Part shown: in pieces, positions 23,941-33,570 of the stretch
How positions within the stretch are numbered: the first letter of the stretch is position 1
Layout: the number at the start of each line of letters is the position of its first letter
Source: Ulva prolifera
Lineage: Eukaryota > Chlorophyta > Ulvophyceae > Ulvales > Ulvaceae
Reading direction: 5' to 3'
NCBI GenBank assembly: GCA_023078555.1
Contig: CM041196.1
Location: forward strand, 11,612,985-11,676,984
Length of the DNA stretch: 64,000 nt
Notes under the pieces: generated by a model
Told to the model about the DNA's origin: nothing
Seen by the model: only the letters and a program-made list of their open reading frames with translations
Database searches by the model: none
Position numbers and translations under genes: made by a program

Positions 23941-25514
23941 CGTGTTAGCAGGAAAATATTCTCATGCTTCAACTCCTCCGTAGACAAGATGTTGAAGGGG
24001 CATGCAGGGACATACAGACAACTCGGGATCTCTAGGACTAATTCCTTCACATCACCACCCGTAGTCACATACGAACCTACTTTGAAACAAATTGTTCCTT
24101 CGCCCACGACAGGAACGTCCTCGTCACCGACAGGATGGATGCACGGGATTCTCGATTTCCGCATGCAGACGAATAGCTCAGGATTACGGATCACATGAGC
24201 TTGAGATCCACTGTCTATGAGAAAATTGCACAGCTCGCCCAGGCGGGCAACATCAACCATGCTGAATCCGTCACCTGGAAACTCCAGTGCAGCGACGGAT
24301 GGGCCTCTGCCCCGTCCGCGTCCGCGTCCGCGTCCTCGTCCGCGGCCGGTGTTGTTGCCGCGAGGCTGAGCTGCCTGCTCAGAGAGGAATTTCTTGACCT
24401 CCGGATGGATATCCGGGCAGTCCTTCTGGAGATGGCCTGTCTTCTTGCACACGTAGCATGTGCGGGTCTCATTGGCAGCGACGGCAGCAACTGCAGGGCG
24501 CTGTGGCTGTTGTGGGTTCCTACCCCTAGGGCCATGATCACGCCCTGCCCCTTGGGGAGGTCCACATGCATCTAATGCCCGCGCGTGATTCGTGATGGCA
24601 GCTATCTGAGTCAGGAAATCACGACCTCCTTGCTCGCTACGCAATGATACAAATTCCCTTCCAAAAGGGTCGAACAGCTTGTTGCTAACCTGGTACTGAG
24701 CAGGTTGAGCACCCAAAGCAGTCAGCTGATTGACTAAGGACATAATGTATGTGCAGTATTCTTCTACCTGCGTGGCTCTATGTCCTTTGAGTACAACACG
24801 GGAGAACCTGTCCCATAGGGATCTGATCTCTGCCTCTTTGCTAGGCATATACTTGGCACGCAGTGCACTCCATACATCCTTAAGGGAGACAAACACACGG
24901 ACGTATTCCAAGTCCTGTGGTGGCAGTGCAAAGCACACAACTGCCATTACCTTGTCATGAGTTGCAGTCTCAGGACCAGTAGGCAATTCTGTCAGAAGGT
25001 GATGAAGGCCATGGCCTTTGAGCCACAGCTCAACACGAAACTCAAACGTTGAGAATCGTTCACCTTTACTAAAATCCCACTGTGGGGACTTCCCTTTGTC
25101 AATCGCGGGCTCACGGAAGTTCATAGATCTCATTGCGTCAACTATGGCATTAGCATCAACTAAGTTCGCATTCAGATGACTATTACCTGAGTCATCAGCT
25201 TCAGCCTGGGCCGTAGCACGCAGAGCTTCCGCCTCAGCCTCGGCAGCTTCACGAGCCTGTTCCGCGCGCGCTAGAGCATCACGAACATTGCTTGCTTCAA
25301 CCCGAGCTTGCTCCGCCGTAGCGTTAGCAGCTTCAAGCTGAGAGGCAGCTTGTGCAGCTTGTGCACGTCTAGTACCAGCGGCTGGCCCGTCAGCACGGCT
25401 AGTAGTGGGAACGCCACCAGGTGCATCGCCCAAAGCATGCAAGAGAGCAGCTTGCCTCTCAGCTTCGGCCGTAGCCTCAGCTTCAAGAGCAGCTTCCTGT
25501 TCTGGTGATGACAT
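23919..25514 (-). CDS. Copia gag and aspartic protease, 531 residues, frameshifted end
   Basis: ATG at 25514 follows the leader after the PBS. Residues 1-110 are an Ala/Glu/Arg-rich coiled coil, an unusual gag N-terminus. Residues about 125-310 form the UBN2/gag capsid-like domain (FEFRVELWLKGHG, DVWSALRAKYMPSKEAEIRS). Residues 353-366 form one CCHC zinc knuckle (CYVCKKTGHLQKDC), followed by an RG-repeat tail (391-404) from a GCGTCC repeat. The retropepsin active site is FLIDSGSQAHVI at about 432-443. The frame ends ...TRCCHGGR at 23919. The second copy (41.4-43.5 kb) reads on as TRAVTEGGDVV, so one extra base near 23941 breaks this copy. Structural protein and maturation protease of the element. 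Confidence 0.9.
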   Translation of the reverse strand: MSSPEQEAALEAEATAEAERQAALLHALGDAPGGVPTTSRADGPAAGTRRAQAAQAASQLEAANATAEQARVEASNVRDALARAEQAREAAEAEAEALRATAQAEADDSGNSHLNANLVDANAIVDAMRSMNFREPAIDKGKSPQWDFSKGERFSTFEFRVELWLKGHGLHHLLTELPTGPETATHDKVMAVVCFALPPQDLEYVRVFVSLKDVWSALRAKYMPSKEAEIRSLWDRFSRVVLKGHRATQVEEYCTYIMSLVNQLTALGAQPAQYQVSNKLFDPFGREFVSLRSEQGGRDFLTQIAAITNHARALDACGPPQGAGRDHGPRGRNPQQPQRPAVAAVAANETRTCYVCKKTGHLQKDCPDIHPEVKKFLSEQAAQPRGNNTGRGRGRGRGRGRGRGPSVAALEFPGDGFSMVDVARLGELCNFLIDSGSQAHVIRNPELFVCMRKSRIPCIHPVGDEDVPVVGEGTICFKVGSYVTTGGDVKELVLEIPSCLYVPACPFNILSTEELKHENIFLLTRCCHGGR

Positions 25515-25756
25515 GGTCTACCTGCAGCGAGCGATCTCTTCTCTCGCGCGGCAGCTTCGTCGGCCGGCCCGTGGACCGTCACGACTAATCTAATGTAAAC
25601 CGCAGCCACACATCTCGCAATCAAACATGCGAATTACTACTGTTGACTATCATGCGGTTGATCTGGTCATATGACTACGCACTAAAGCAGATGCCCTTGG
25701 GCATGCGCGGTCATATGACACACCACTATTACGCACAACGAATGCAATCGCGCAAA

Positions 25757-25771
25757 CATTCACCGATACCA
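25757..25771 (-). promoter_or_regulatory. Primer binding site, initiator-tRNA-Met type
   Basis: Immediately inside the 5' LTR the minus strand reads TGGTATCGGTGAATG. TGGTATC is the usual Copia start complementary to the 3' end of initiator tRNA-Met; the match beyond seven bases differs from the plant consensus. It fixes the element's direction. Confidence 0.8.
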
Positions 25772-26165
25772 TGTTATAAGCAAGGACCTATGCGCAGCAT
25801 TCATCAAGCTAGCTAGTGGGCTGCAGAGCCGTTACCTGTGGAGCACTCAGGTCGTAGGTCGGCAATGCACAGATCAAGGGATGTACTGTAATGCAGTGAA
25901 GCAATACAGGAACCACGTAAGACTGTAAGAGAATGGTTACAGTAGACTTGGAGGCACATGACTATACGCCACCGACCAGTCAAGTCTAAAGCGGTCATAA
26001 TCACAGTGACCGCACACAATCCTCACATGGATTGTGCTGGATTATGCTCATGCATATGATCATGCATATGTCCTAACATAACAGTAGTTGGGCCCGTGGC
26101 CACCACACTCATGTGCGTACTTGCACGTCATGCATTGTGTCCCATGATGGACCTCATTTATGACA
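25772..26165 (-). repeat. 5' LTR of the Copia element
   Basis: 394 bp, same length and ends as the copy at 19373-19766, with about 2% divergence by eye. The flanking TSD ATATG is at 26166-26170. Confidence 0.95.
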
Positions 26166-26170
26166 ATATG

Positions 26171-26689
26171 AAGTGAAGGATGCGGCGCTTAAGCGCCACA
26201 TCTACAATTGTTGCCATCTCCATCACCAGACTTGCAGCTGTGGTGGCACCTGTCGAGGGCCTGCATAGGAACATGCCTTGGTGCTGGACCACCAATGGAG
26301 TTGTTGTATGGTGCAATGCTCATATTTGCCTCACGCCATGTAGGGGGGTCTGCACTCGGGCCATGCACACATCCACCGGGAACGCGAGCCACTCAGACAT
26401 CGCCTAGGGCCCTGGGCGGTGTCTATAGACTCACAATAACATACTGAATGCACACAGGCGGTCCCTGGGCGAAACGTAGAAAGGTGCCCAGGGAAAGGCC
26501 TGTTTTCGCCCCAAATGCTGATTTCGCCCATGGACGCGGATTTGGCGCCCAGTGCACGCCCAGTGAGCACAGTGGGTTCAGAACACCCCAAAAACACTAT
26601 AACATGTCTCATGGATATTCAGTGACCTATCAACCGGTGTCGTGCGGGTATGTCCGTCGTGTCTGTGATGCTGTCATGGAGAGCGGACA
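26171..26689. other. Spacer between Copia and the LTR-X composite
   Basis: About 520 bp with only short ORFs and no recognisable feature. GCCCAGGG-like words recur around 26460-26560. Confidence 0.5.
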
Positions 26690-27131
26690 TGTTCGAATGC
26701 AAGCGCGAGTGGAAGCGTCATACCGTAAGTTTAGTTGGGCGAAATGTTAAGTATGTGTGCGGAGTACTTAGCACATGACGCCTGAGATCTGGGATCACAC
26801 CTGCATGGTCAGTATCTGAGTCAGATACTTGAGCCATGACCTTGTTCGACCTATACAGAGAGCTGGAATGTGTCTTCTCATTCGCGGGCTGGTGACTGCC
26901 ACGTGTCACCCCGTGCGTGCATCCGCATGTGCACATGCCTTGTGCGCTACGAGGCACTTTCACAACAGATCGGCTGTACTAGCGTTATCACGGCTACGAC
27001 ACGCTTGCACCTAGGGAGCCAATGCTTCCTACGCTAAGTTCATCGGATGATCAAATCCGATGAATCTACCAGCTTTGGCTTTTGGAGGCAGTAGTCCCTT
27101 TGCACGCCGCCGCTTTGGAACGTTCACCCGT
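26690..27131 (+). repeat. Left arm of the long inverted repeat
   Basis: Begins TGTTCGAATGCAAGCGCGAG (LTR-X to 26967), then GATCGGCTGTACTAGCG and a reversed piece of integrase coding sequence to about 27131. It matches the reverse complement of 28917-29357. Confidence 0.9.
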
Positions 27132-27853
27132 CGTGGGCTTAAATCTATCTCGTGTGGCGAAGCGCGCAGGCGAGCACAGCTGCAGCCTCGTTCGCTAGAT
27201 CTACTGCGCTGTGGGTTTCATCTATCCGGTGGATCTGCTTGGTGCTCGCAGCTCGAGCTCACACTATCCTAGGCCAATGGCGCCAGCGAGACCGCCTTGT
27301 GAAACGCAGCGCTTGGCCAGCACCATGACCTAGCGCACCAGGGTACCGAAGGGCCACCGATGTCGACGCTGACGATGGGGTAACATAGGCAGTCCTGCCT
27401 CGTGAGGCGAAGCGTCATTTCCTGTTGCACACTGGTGAAACACGTGCGTTTTCCATGGATCGGTTCATGCATCTGTGGCAGGCCGTTGCAATCGGCATTG
27501 CATCGCCCTCAATCCACCTCCGCTTCTGAGCCGTGATCCATGCAGCTCAGACTTCACCTGGGCGTCCGAAACTTCCATCCCAGCATGATCGCTTAGCCTG
27601 CTCGTCGTACGCCGTTGCAGTACAACTCCAGCAGGCCTGCCTGCGACGACGTGTATTGGCTAATTTCTGCAAATCATGAACTATGCCACGGTTCAGTGAT
27701 CAGTCTGGTAGTCCTTTGATATTCTTGGCAGCGGTCTCGTTTGACACACGCGTGATGTTTCAGACCGGATGCGATGAGGTGCCTCTATACATTCAGCATG
27801 TCTCGGCTGTGAGCCGTGTCCGCCACTACTCCGGCATGCCATGAGCGAGCAAG

Positions 27854-28190
27854 ATGAGAGCGAAGCTTTTTGTTGGAAATTTAGCCTACGACACTGGAAT
27901 TGAGAAGTTGGAGGCGGTGTTTCGTCCTTTTGCTGGGTATCTACTAGCCCACGACACGTATGCACTGTGAACAGAATCCAGACATTCCACGATACACTGG
28001 CAGGGCACAATCTTGTGCAGTTGGCGGGACACAGTCTCGTACAATATCCTCTACGAGATTTCGTGGTGATCTTTGTGACACCCGTACCTCGCACCCAACG
28101 CGACGGTATGAGTCATGGCTATTGCGATACGGACGTCGACGGGGCATGGGAAGTGCCCGATGATCACCGGACCACATACATCCTTAGAGT
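27854..28190 (+). pseudogene. Captured RRM (RNA recognition motif) gene fragment
   Basis: An ATG at 27854 opens MRAKLFVGNLAYD then EKLEAVFRPFAG, ending at 27936 before GTATCT. LFVGNLAYD is a textbook RNP2 strand of an RRM and the rest fits helix 1 to strand 2. About 110 bp later, 28048 onward reads VVIFVTPVPRTQRDGMS then HGYC, resembling strand 2-3 with a weakened RNP1 (normally GMSxGYxFV). The two blocks look like two exons of one RRM gene with the intron kept, but the phase does not join cleanly and the RNP1 aromatics are lost. It lies inside the LTR-X composite, so it is most simply explained as host DNA captured by the element. RRM identity of the first block is good; the second is moderate. 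Confidence 0.6.
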
Positions 28191-28349
28191 AGTTGATGAC
28201 CCCAAACTCCATGACATATTGGCAGTGGTGGGTGCGACTCCGGGCTGCTTATGTATCTTCGCCCTCAACTTTGATTATGCCCTTTCTGCATTTTTGTTTG
28301 TGTGCACTCAAGATTGAGTTGATTAGGTTTGCAGATTCATATCCAAGCA

Positions 28350-28995
28350 ATGTAGCCGAAGGTAAGACTGTGTGCAACCCATTTCCATCGGCCCTATCTA
28401 AAGTGACTCGACCATTGAAGAAGTTGCACGTCAACATTGCCACATGCCTTCCTCCATCAGCTTCCGGTGCATGCAACTATGTTATTGTCATTGATGATTT
28501 ACGGGCTTCATTGTTTGCAAAATTATACACTCTAAAAGTGACGCCCCTGCATTTGTCTTTGAGACCATCACCACGATACAAAACAAGTACGGACAGCAAG
28601 TTGATCCGTTGCGCTCTGATCGTGATGCAGTGTTCATGCCCAATGGCGTCCAAAGATTGGTTGCGCGTAGAGGTTGAGGTTGAGCCAACATCATGATACA
28701 ACCCACAGGAAAATGGCCATGCTATCCGCACGGTTTGTGGAACATTCCATGCCATGCTCTTGGACAGGGGCTTGAAGAAAACCATGTGGGCTGAAGCACT
28801 CATGACATGCTGTGCATGTGACGAGCATAAGCTCTGATTACGGCTGACCCAGTTCATGGGAGTTGCTGAAAAATGAGAAGCCCGATGTATCCAAGAAATT
28901 TTGGGGTTGCACTGCTTGGGTGAACGTTCCAAAGCGGCGGCGTGCAAAGGGACTACTGCCTCCAAAAGCCAAAGCTGGTAGATTCATCGGATTTG
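28350..28995 (+). pseudogene. Copia integrase relic
   Basis: Plus-strand frames carry in order GKTVCNPFPSALSKVTRPL, KKLHVNIATCLPP, ACNYVIVIDDLRASLFAKLY, LRSDRDAVFMPNGVQR, KTMWAEALMTCC, KKFWGCTAWVNVPKRRRAKG and GRFIGFDHPMN. This is the Copia integrase core and C-end (GK...PLE-HxD, YxvxfiDD, RSDrG, fWAEA, GCxAyVhVPk, GxFIGYd). The first catalytic Asp of H-x-D is Asn here (LHVNI), a stop and frameshifts occur near 28690 and 28840, and the acidic catalytic Glu region is missing. It is more divergent from the 19-26 kb element than that element's own second copy, so it comes from another family. Confidence 0.75.
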
Positions 28996-29357
28996 ATCAT
29001 CCGATGAACTTAGCGTAGGAAGCATTGGCTCCCTAGGTGCAAGCGTGTCGTAGCCGTGATAACGCTAGTACAGCCGATCTGTTGTGAAAGTGCCTCGTAG
29101 CGCACAAGGCAGGTGCACATGCGAATGCACGCACGGGGTGACACGTGGCAGTCACCAGCCCGCGAATGAGAAGACACATTCCAGCTCTCTGTATAGGTCG
29201 AACAAGGTCATGGCTCAAGTATCTGACTCAGATACTGACCATGCATGTGTGATCCCAGATCTCAGGCGTCATGTGCTAAGTACTCCGCACACATACTTAA
29301 CATTTCGCCCAACTAAACTTACGGTATGACGCTGTCACTCGCGCTTGCATTCGAACA
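28917..29357 (-). repeat. Right arm of the long inverted repeat
   Basis: Reverse complement of the left arm. The LTR-X part is 29080-29357 and the inner part 28917-29079 is the end of the integrase relic. Confidence 0.9.
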
Positions 29358-32300
29358 CGATCACATGAATTTGGATCTGAAGCTGTAGGCAAACCGTAGG
29401 TTGGCTGTTACGTGCACTGGAAATAGGGCGTTGCTGTCACTTCCATGTCATATTTGACATACAATTGTTAGGTGAGAAGTGTTTGCTGTTCGTGTGTGTT
29501 GGATCGCTAAGAATAGCACAACTAGCGTGCCGAGCATGAGACGTGCATGACTCTTAATTGCATGCTATGTGATCATCGCAGTGACAGAGGTCGTACTACC
29601 ACCGGAGGTGCACTAATACGCATATATTTCGATTTCGGAATGGTCAATACGCATACTTTATTCACATGTACTGTAATAGCATGTAGTTCGCGCGTACATT
29701 TCGGATTGATTCGTTTTTGGAGAGCGTGGAGCTATGCATCACTGTTCACCTCTAGCCACAAGGCCAAAGTAGGTCATCCCTTGCAGTGCATAATGAACCC
29801 GAGTAACCTGATCATATGGTTGACTGCTAGTTCATTGTACTATTCTCAGCAATAGTGTGCCTAAGCACAGAGACAATGACCGTGGCACGACCAAGTCTAG
29901 CCATCACGGGCCGGGGGCCTCCGGTGCCAAGCCGGTCACGTAGCTTATACATTGGAATTATCAACCCCCTGCAGTTGGAGCCATCGTACCAACCACATAT
30001 TGTGGTTAACGTACCTATTCCCGAAACGTACTAATGCAAATGTGATTGCCATCGGTGATACACACGGCAAAGGCATTGTGGAAGATATTCGACTAGCAAT
30101 TGTTGGGACTCTTCACAGTATGATATGTAATCATTGTTGACAACAGAGGTTATATTGGAACATACAGTGTGAGCGCAAGTGCAACTCTACTGCACATGAA
30201 CGCCGTGGTATGATGGCACACCATTAGATGCATGTTGTCTATTGTAACGAAATTCCAATCAGCACCTCTACGAAAATCGTCACAACCGCCTCTATCAACT
30301 GAATATGTGAATTACAACAGTTGATGGCACAAAAACTCAGTTGCAACAATTGATTAATGCATTAATTAAACGTTGACTCACAAAAAAAATGTGATTATTG
30401 TAAAGCATTTGGTGTGAACCGACTTCAGTGAGTTGTCAATACATTGGCAGTGTGATTACGATTTCAACTTATTTGTGAATCTGGAATGTGTGCACTGTGA
30501 TATGTAACCCTTCATGATATAGCCTCAATGACAAGGCATACCATTCTTGCTCTACATTGGTTTTTGTAGACGTGCTTTGTCGATCATAGTATGCGGGCGT
30601 GCAGCCGAAATGCGAATGTGGTGAACATCCCGAATTTGCAATGGAGAATGGGCAATGTTATGCGCATTAATGTATATGTGGTGCGGTATGTCACAAACGG
30701 CAAATTCCAATAGCGCCTACAAAAATCATAAACATGCACTTCACATGCCAGATGCGTAGCTTTCGCACATGAGTGATACAAAGGTATACATCATGTAGTA
30801 GTTGTAATGGGCTATTTTAGCTATATTGTTCTGCGAAACATCATTACGCCACGCATGCAACATCCACATGGCCGTCACACTTTTAACATAGTGTTACAAT
30901 CACTACCAGACTTCCACAATGGCAAAACAATGTGGGTTCGGTGTTGAGAGCTATTGGTGTGGTCTTGGGTAACAGACCTCGATGGCAGTAAGAGGAAGCA
31001 ATGATGGGTCAAGATTGCCGCAGCACAAGGGATGTATAGGCACAAGCAGGGCAGGTGTACACTCACACGCAGGGATGCGATGTGCGAGTGCTGAAACTGG
31101 ATGGCGCCCCAACCAGACAACTATCAAGTGTGTCTGGTCCCAGCAAGCGCTCGGTATAAATACCGGGGTGTGTGCGCCCAGGTCAATCCCCCTGTCCAAG
31201 CTGGCCTCGCCAAATCGTGCCGCATAGCTGCCACACCGATCCTAGATCCCGCATAAGCGCGGGAGATCTTAAGTAGTGGCTCACAGAGCCGGACCACATC
31301 GCACGCAGGGAGGGCGTACTAGCACTGCATGTTGCTCCTTGGGGTTTGACAGCACGGTCCTAGTGAGGATTTGGAGTGGGATGATCACCACAAACATCGA
31401 CGTCGCAAACCAAATCACAGATGCGCGCATAGGGCGGCCGTCTTGTGGCCCGAACTCGACGTCTGTCCCAACGCAAAAATCCTCATGTATGAGCGCTTCA
31501 CACAGCGACATGGTCCTGCACAGGGTCATGAGCAAAGCCTTCAACACGGTCAACATCCACCAAAGCACCCTCGTTGCGTGAGGCTCTGTCAGGGTGACGA
31601 TGATGACGCCGTTGTAGTGCCATCTCTCCATCCCGTCTGCCGCTCCAGTGTTAGCAACATCAGCAACCGCTGCCGCATGCTGCTCCAGGGCGTCTGGGGT
31701 TCTGTTTCGTTTGGCTCAATCACATAGAGCGATCCCGACTATGTACATCCTGTGATTGGATTGCCACCAGCAGCAGCCCTTGCAATGCTGCAGATCGGCA
31801 CCAGCCAAATCTGAGATCGGGCTCTTGAGTGCAACCAACAGCATCTCCAAAAGATACCGATTGTCGCATATTCACGCTATCAAACGTACATGAACAATTT
31901 TCTTGGTTGATCGTTGCTTGGGAGAAGATGATAGATGACTGATGCATGTCAAGACAATGTGGACTGGTTAGTGGGGCTGTCGGTCACCACAAACATTGTA
32001 CAAATGACGCTAGGATATTGACGTACTCACATAGCCTTTGTATTGATCCAGTCGTGGTCATTCCTGTCTGCATGATGCCGTCCCGTCGAGGAGACGTCAC
32101 AATGTTCTGCCCGCCCGGAAGCAATGTCTATTGGCAAGATCCGCTAGCGGACGCCACAGCTCGAACCATCATTATATTCAGGCTAATTCACGTCATTGTT
32201 GCTGTGATCTCGTGCCATCGTGCTTGTTTGCGAGAGTAGAACTTGTGGTGCCTTCGCAAGTGGGCGTGCACAAGTACAGAACAACCATGCATCACTCTGA

Positions 32301-32577
32301 AACGACACATTCGTGTTCTCTGATGTATTTGACATGTATAGCGATGCTCATATGCTCTTTCTGTGATCGTTTGGGATGTATCGCTGATTGCTCACCCTTC
32401 ATGGCGCACCTGCTCACATGTGCTCTCCTCCGAGAACCTGCCGCACCTTGGCCGTCAATGCACTCCAACAACATGCGCCAAATAGTGCAGTACATAAACC
32501 ATGCAATTCACGGGGTCACAATGGGTATCGTAGCGTTTACTGTTTTGTGGTACAATCCTAGCGTCACTACTCAATCA
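29358..32577. other. 3.2 kb without a supportable gene
   Basis: AT-richer than the gene region, with frequent stops. Notable only for a TATA-like dyad CGGTATAAATACCG at 31152-31165 and short repeats of CAGTTG(A/C)TGGCAC-like words near 30290-30350. No coding region or RNA gene is evident. Confidence 0.5.
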
Positions 32578-33570
32578 TCATGTGCCTACTGCACCCGCAG
32601 CAATGCCATTGCGTCCTATAGCCCGTAACGTGCCCGCCATGGAACTACAGAACATCTCAAGTTGATCGACTGTTCCGAGATGAGCTTGCTGCACGCAAGG
32701 CATAGCGATCCGCCCATATGCGCATGTGATGATCACACAAGACGCCAAGATGTGAAACAACATCGGTAGTGCAGACTCGGCAGCCCGAGCTTGTCCGCCT
32801 CCGCCCTCGAGCCTGCCGACACACCCATGCATGTGCCATCCACTGCCGCGTCCGCGGCGATTGCATTGGTGCATACCAGCAGCAGGCACTTACCGTGGAT
32901 GCGTCGGCGGGACATGCAGGTCTGAAGCCTAGTTGCACTATGGTTGTTGTGGCGCAGCTAGCAGGCGGTTGCCGTACGTGCTGCACCATTCTCCAGCACT
33001 CCAGAATTCGAGTGCTCCTTGAAAATCCGGGACAGCTGCACAACTTGCTGCCCATACTCGGAGTCTTTGGGCTACAACTCGACGGGGGTGCCTGGAGCCT
33101 GGAGGGGGGTGCACGTCCCTGAGCCAACAGGGGGCCCAGAGGTGCTGCAGAATTTGCCCCGCGTTCTGCTCCAAGAACTTCATTCCACAGCGGCCGTGCA
33201 TGCGGAGGGGTGTCTAGCAGCTCGCAATCACGCGGCTCGTCATTGACCGGTGGCATACCGGCCTGTTCTCATCCATTTCTGCGGAGGTCATCCTCAGAAG
33301 GCTCTCTTCCGCGTCCCGATGTTCTGGTGAGCCCCCAGCGCCGCCCCCATGTGCACCTCCCGCCTGCTCCTGCCCAGCCTTCACCCCGCTGTCTGCTCCG
33401 GTCGGTCCATTGCACGGCATCGGCGCATGTGGAACCGTGCAGTCCGGTACCTTCCCATCAGATAGTGCGCCATCAGCCAGCGGCATACCGGCCTGCACTT
33501 TGTTGACAATGCTATCAGCCAGATGCATGTTGCTCAGCGCCTTCGCTAGCTCCTCTACGGTCGATGGCAT
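32578..33570 (-). CDS. Hypothetical spliced protein with a micro-exon
   Basis: Minus-strand exons with good signals: 33570-33259 (ATG, 104 codons, MPSTVEELAKALSNMHL, then Gly/Ala-rich, donor GTATGC); an uncertain exon near 33180-33130 (NAGQILQHLWAP); 33071-32987 (PKDSEYGQQVVQLSRIF, KEHSNSGVLEN, donor GTGCAG); a 28-nt exon 32921-32894 (LHVPPTHP, donor GTAAGT); and 32812 onward (LEGGGGQARAAESALPMLFH) open to a stop at 32578. Phases agree between the last three exons. About 250 residues are predicted, mostly helical and soluble. I do not recognise the family. It shows no transposon motifs and sits between element-rich blocks, so a host gene is the simplest reading. The second exon and the 3' end are unsure. 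Confidence 0.45.

Larger units (their letters stand above)
19373..26165 (-). mobile_element. Ty1/Copia LTR retrotransposon with 5-bp TSD
   Basis: A complete element in outline, 6,793 bp, transcribed on the minus strand. The two 394-bp LTRs (19373-19766 and 25772-26165) differ at about eight positions by eye, so the insertion is fairly recent. The 5-bp duplication ATATG flanks both ends (19368-19372 and 26166-26170). Gene order gag, protease, integrase, reverse transcriptase, RNase H is that of Copia. It is not functional as it stands: gag/pro is frameshifted near 23941, the integrase core is abnormal, and a 278-bp solo LTR of another family interrupts the reverse transcriptase. Confidence 0.95.
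26690..29357. mobile_element. Inverted LTR-X composite (foldback-like), 2.67 kb
   Basis: Full LTR-X copies sit at both ends in opposite orientation (26690-26967 and 29080-29357, 278 bp each). The inverted repeat continues inward for about 160 bp more, so the arms are 26690 to about 27131 and about 28917 to 29357 (roughly 440 bp each, few mismatches). The inner part of each arm encodes the same end of a Copia integrase region (NVPKRRRAKGLLPPKAKAG then RFIGFDHPMN). The 1.8-kb centre has the rest of that integrase and an RRM gene piece. There is no target duplication: the outer 5-mers are GGACA and CGATC. A normal LTR element has direct repeats, so this is a rearranged or palindromic integration product, or a foldback element built from one. 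Confidence 0.85.

Noticed and set aside
24302..24345. GCGTCC repeats as a separate microsatellite feature
   Set aside because: They encode the RG-repeat tail of the Copia gag and are explained by it.
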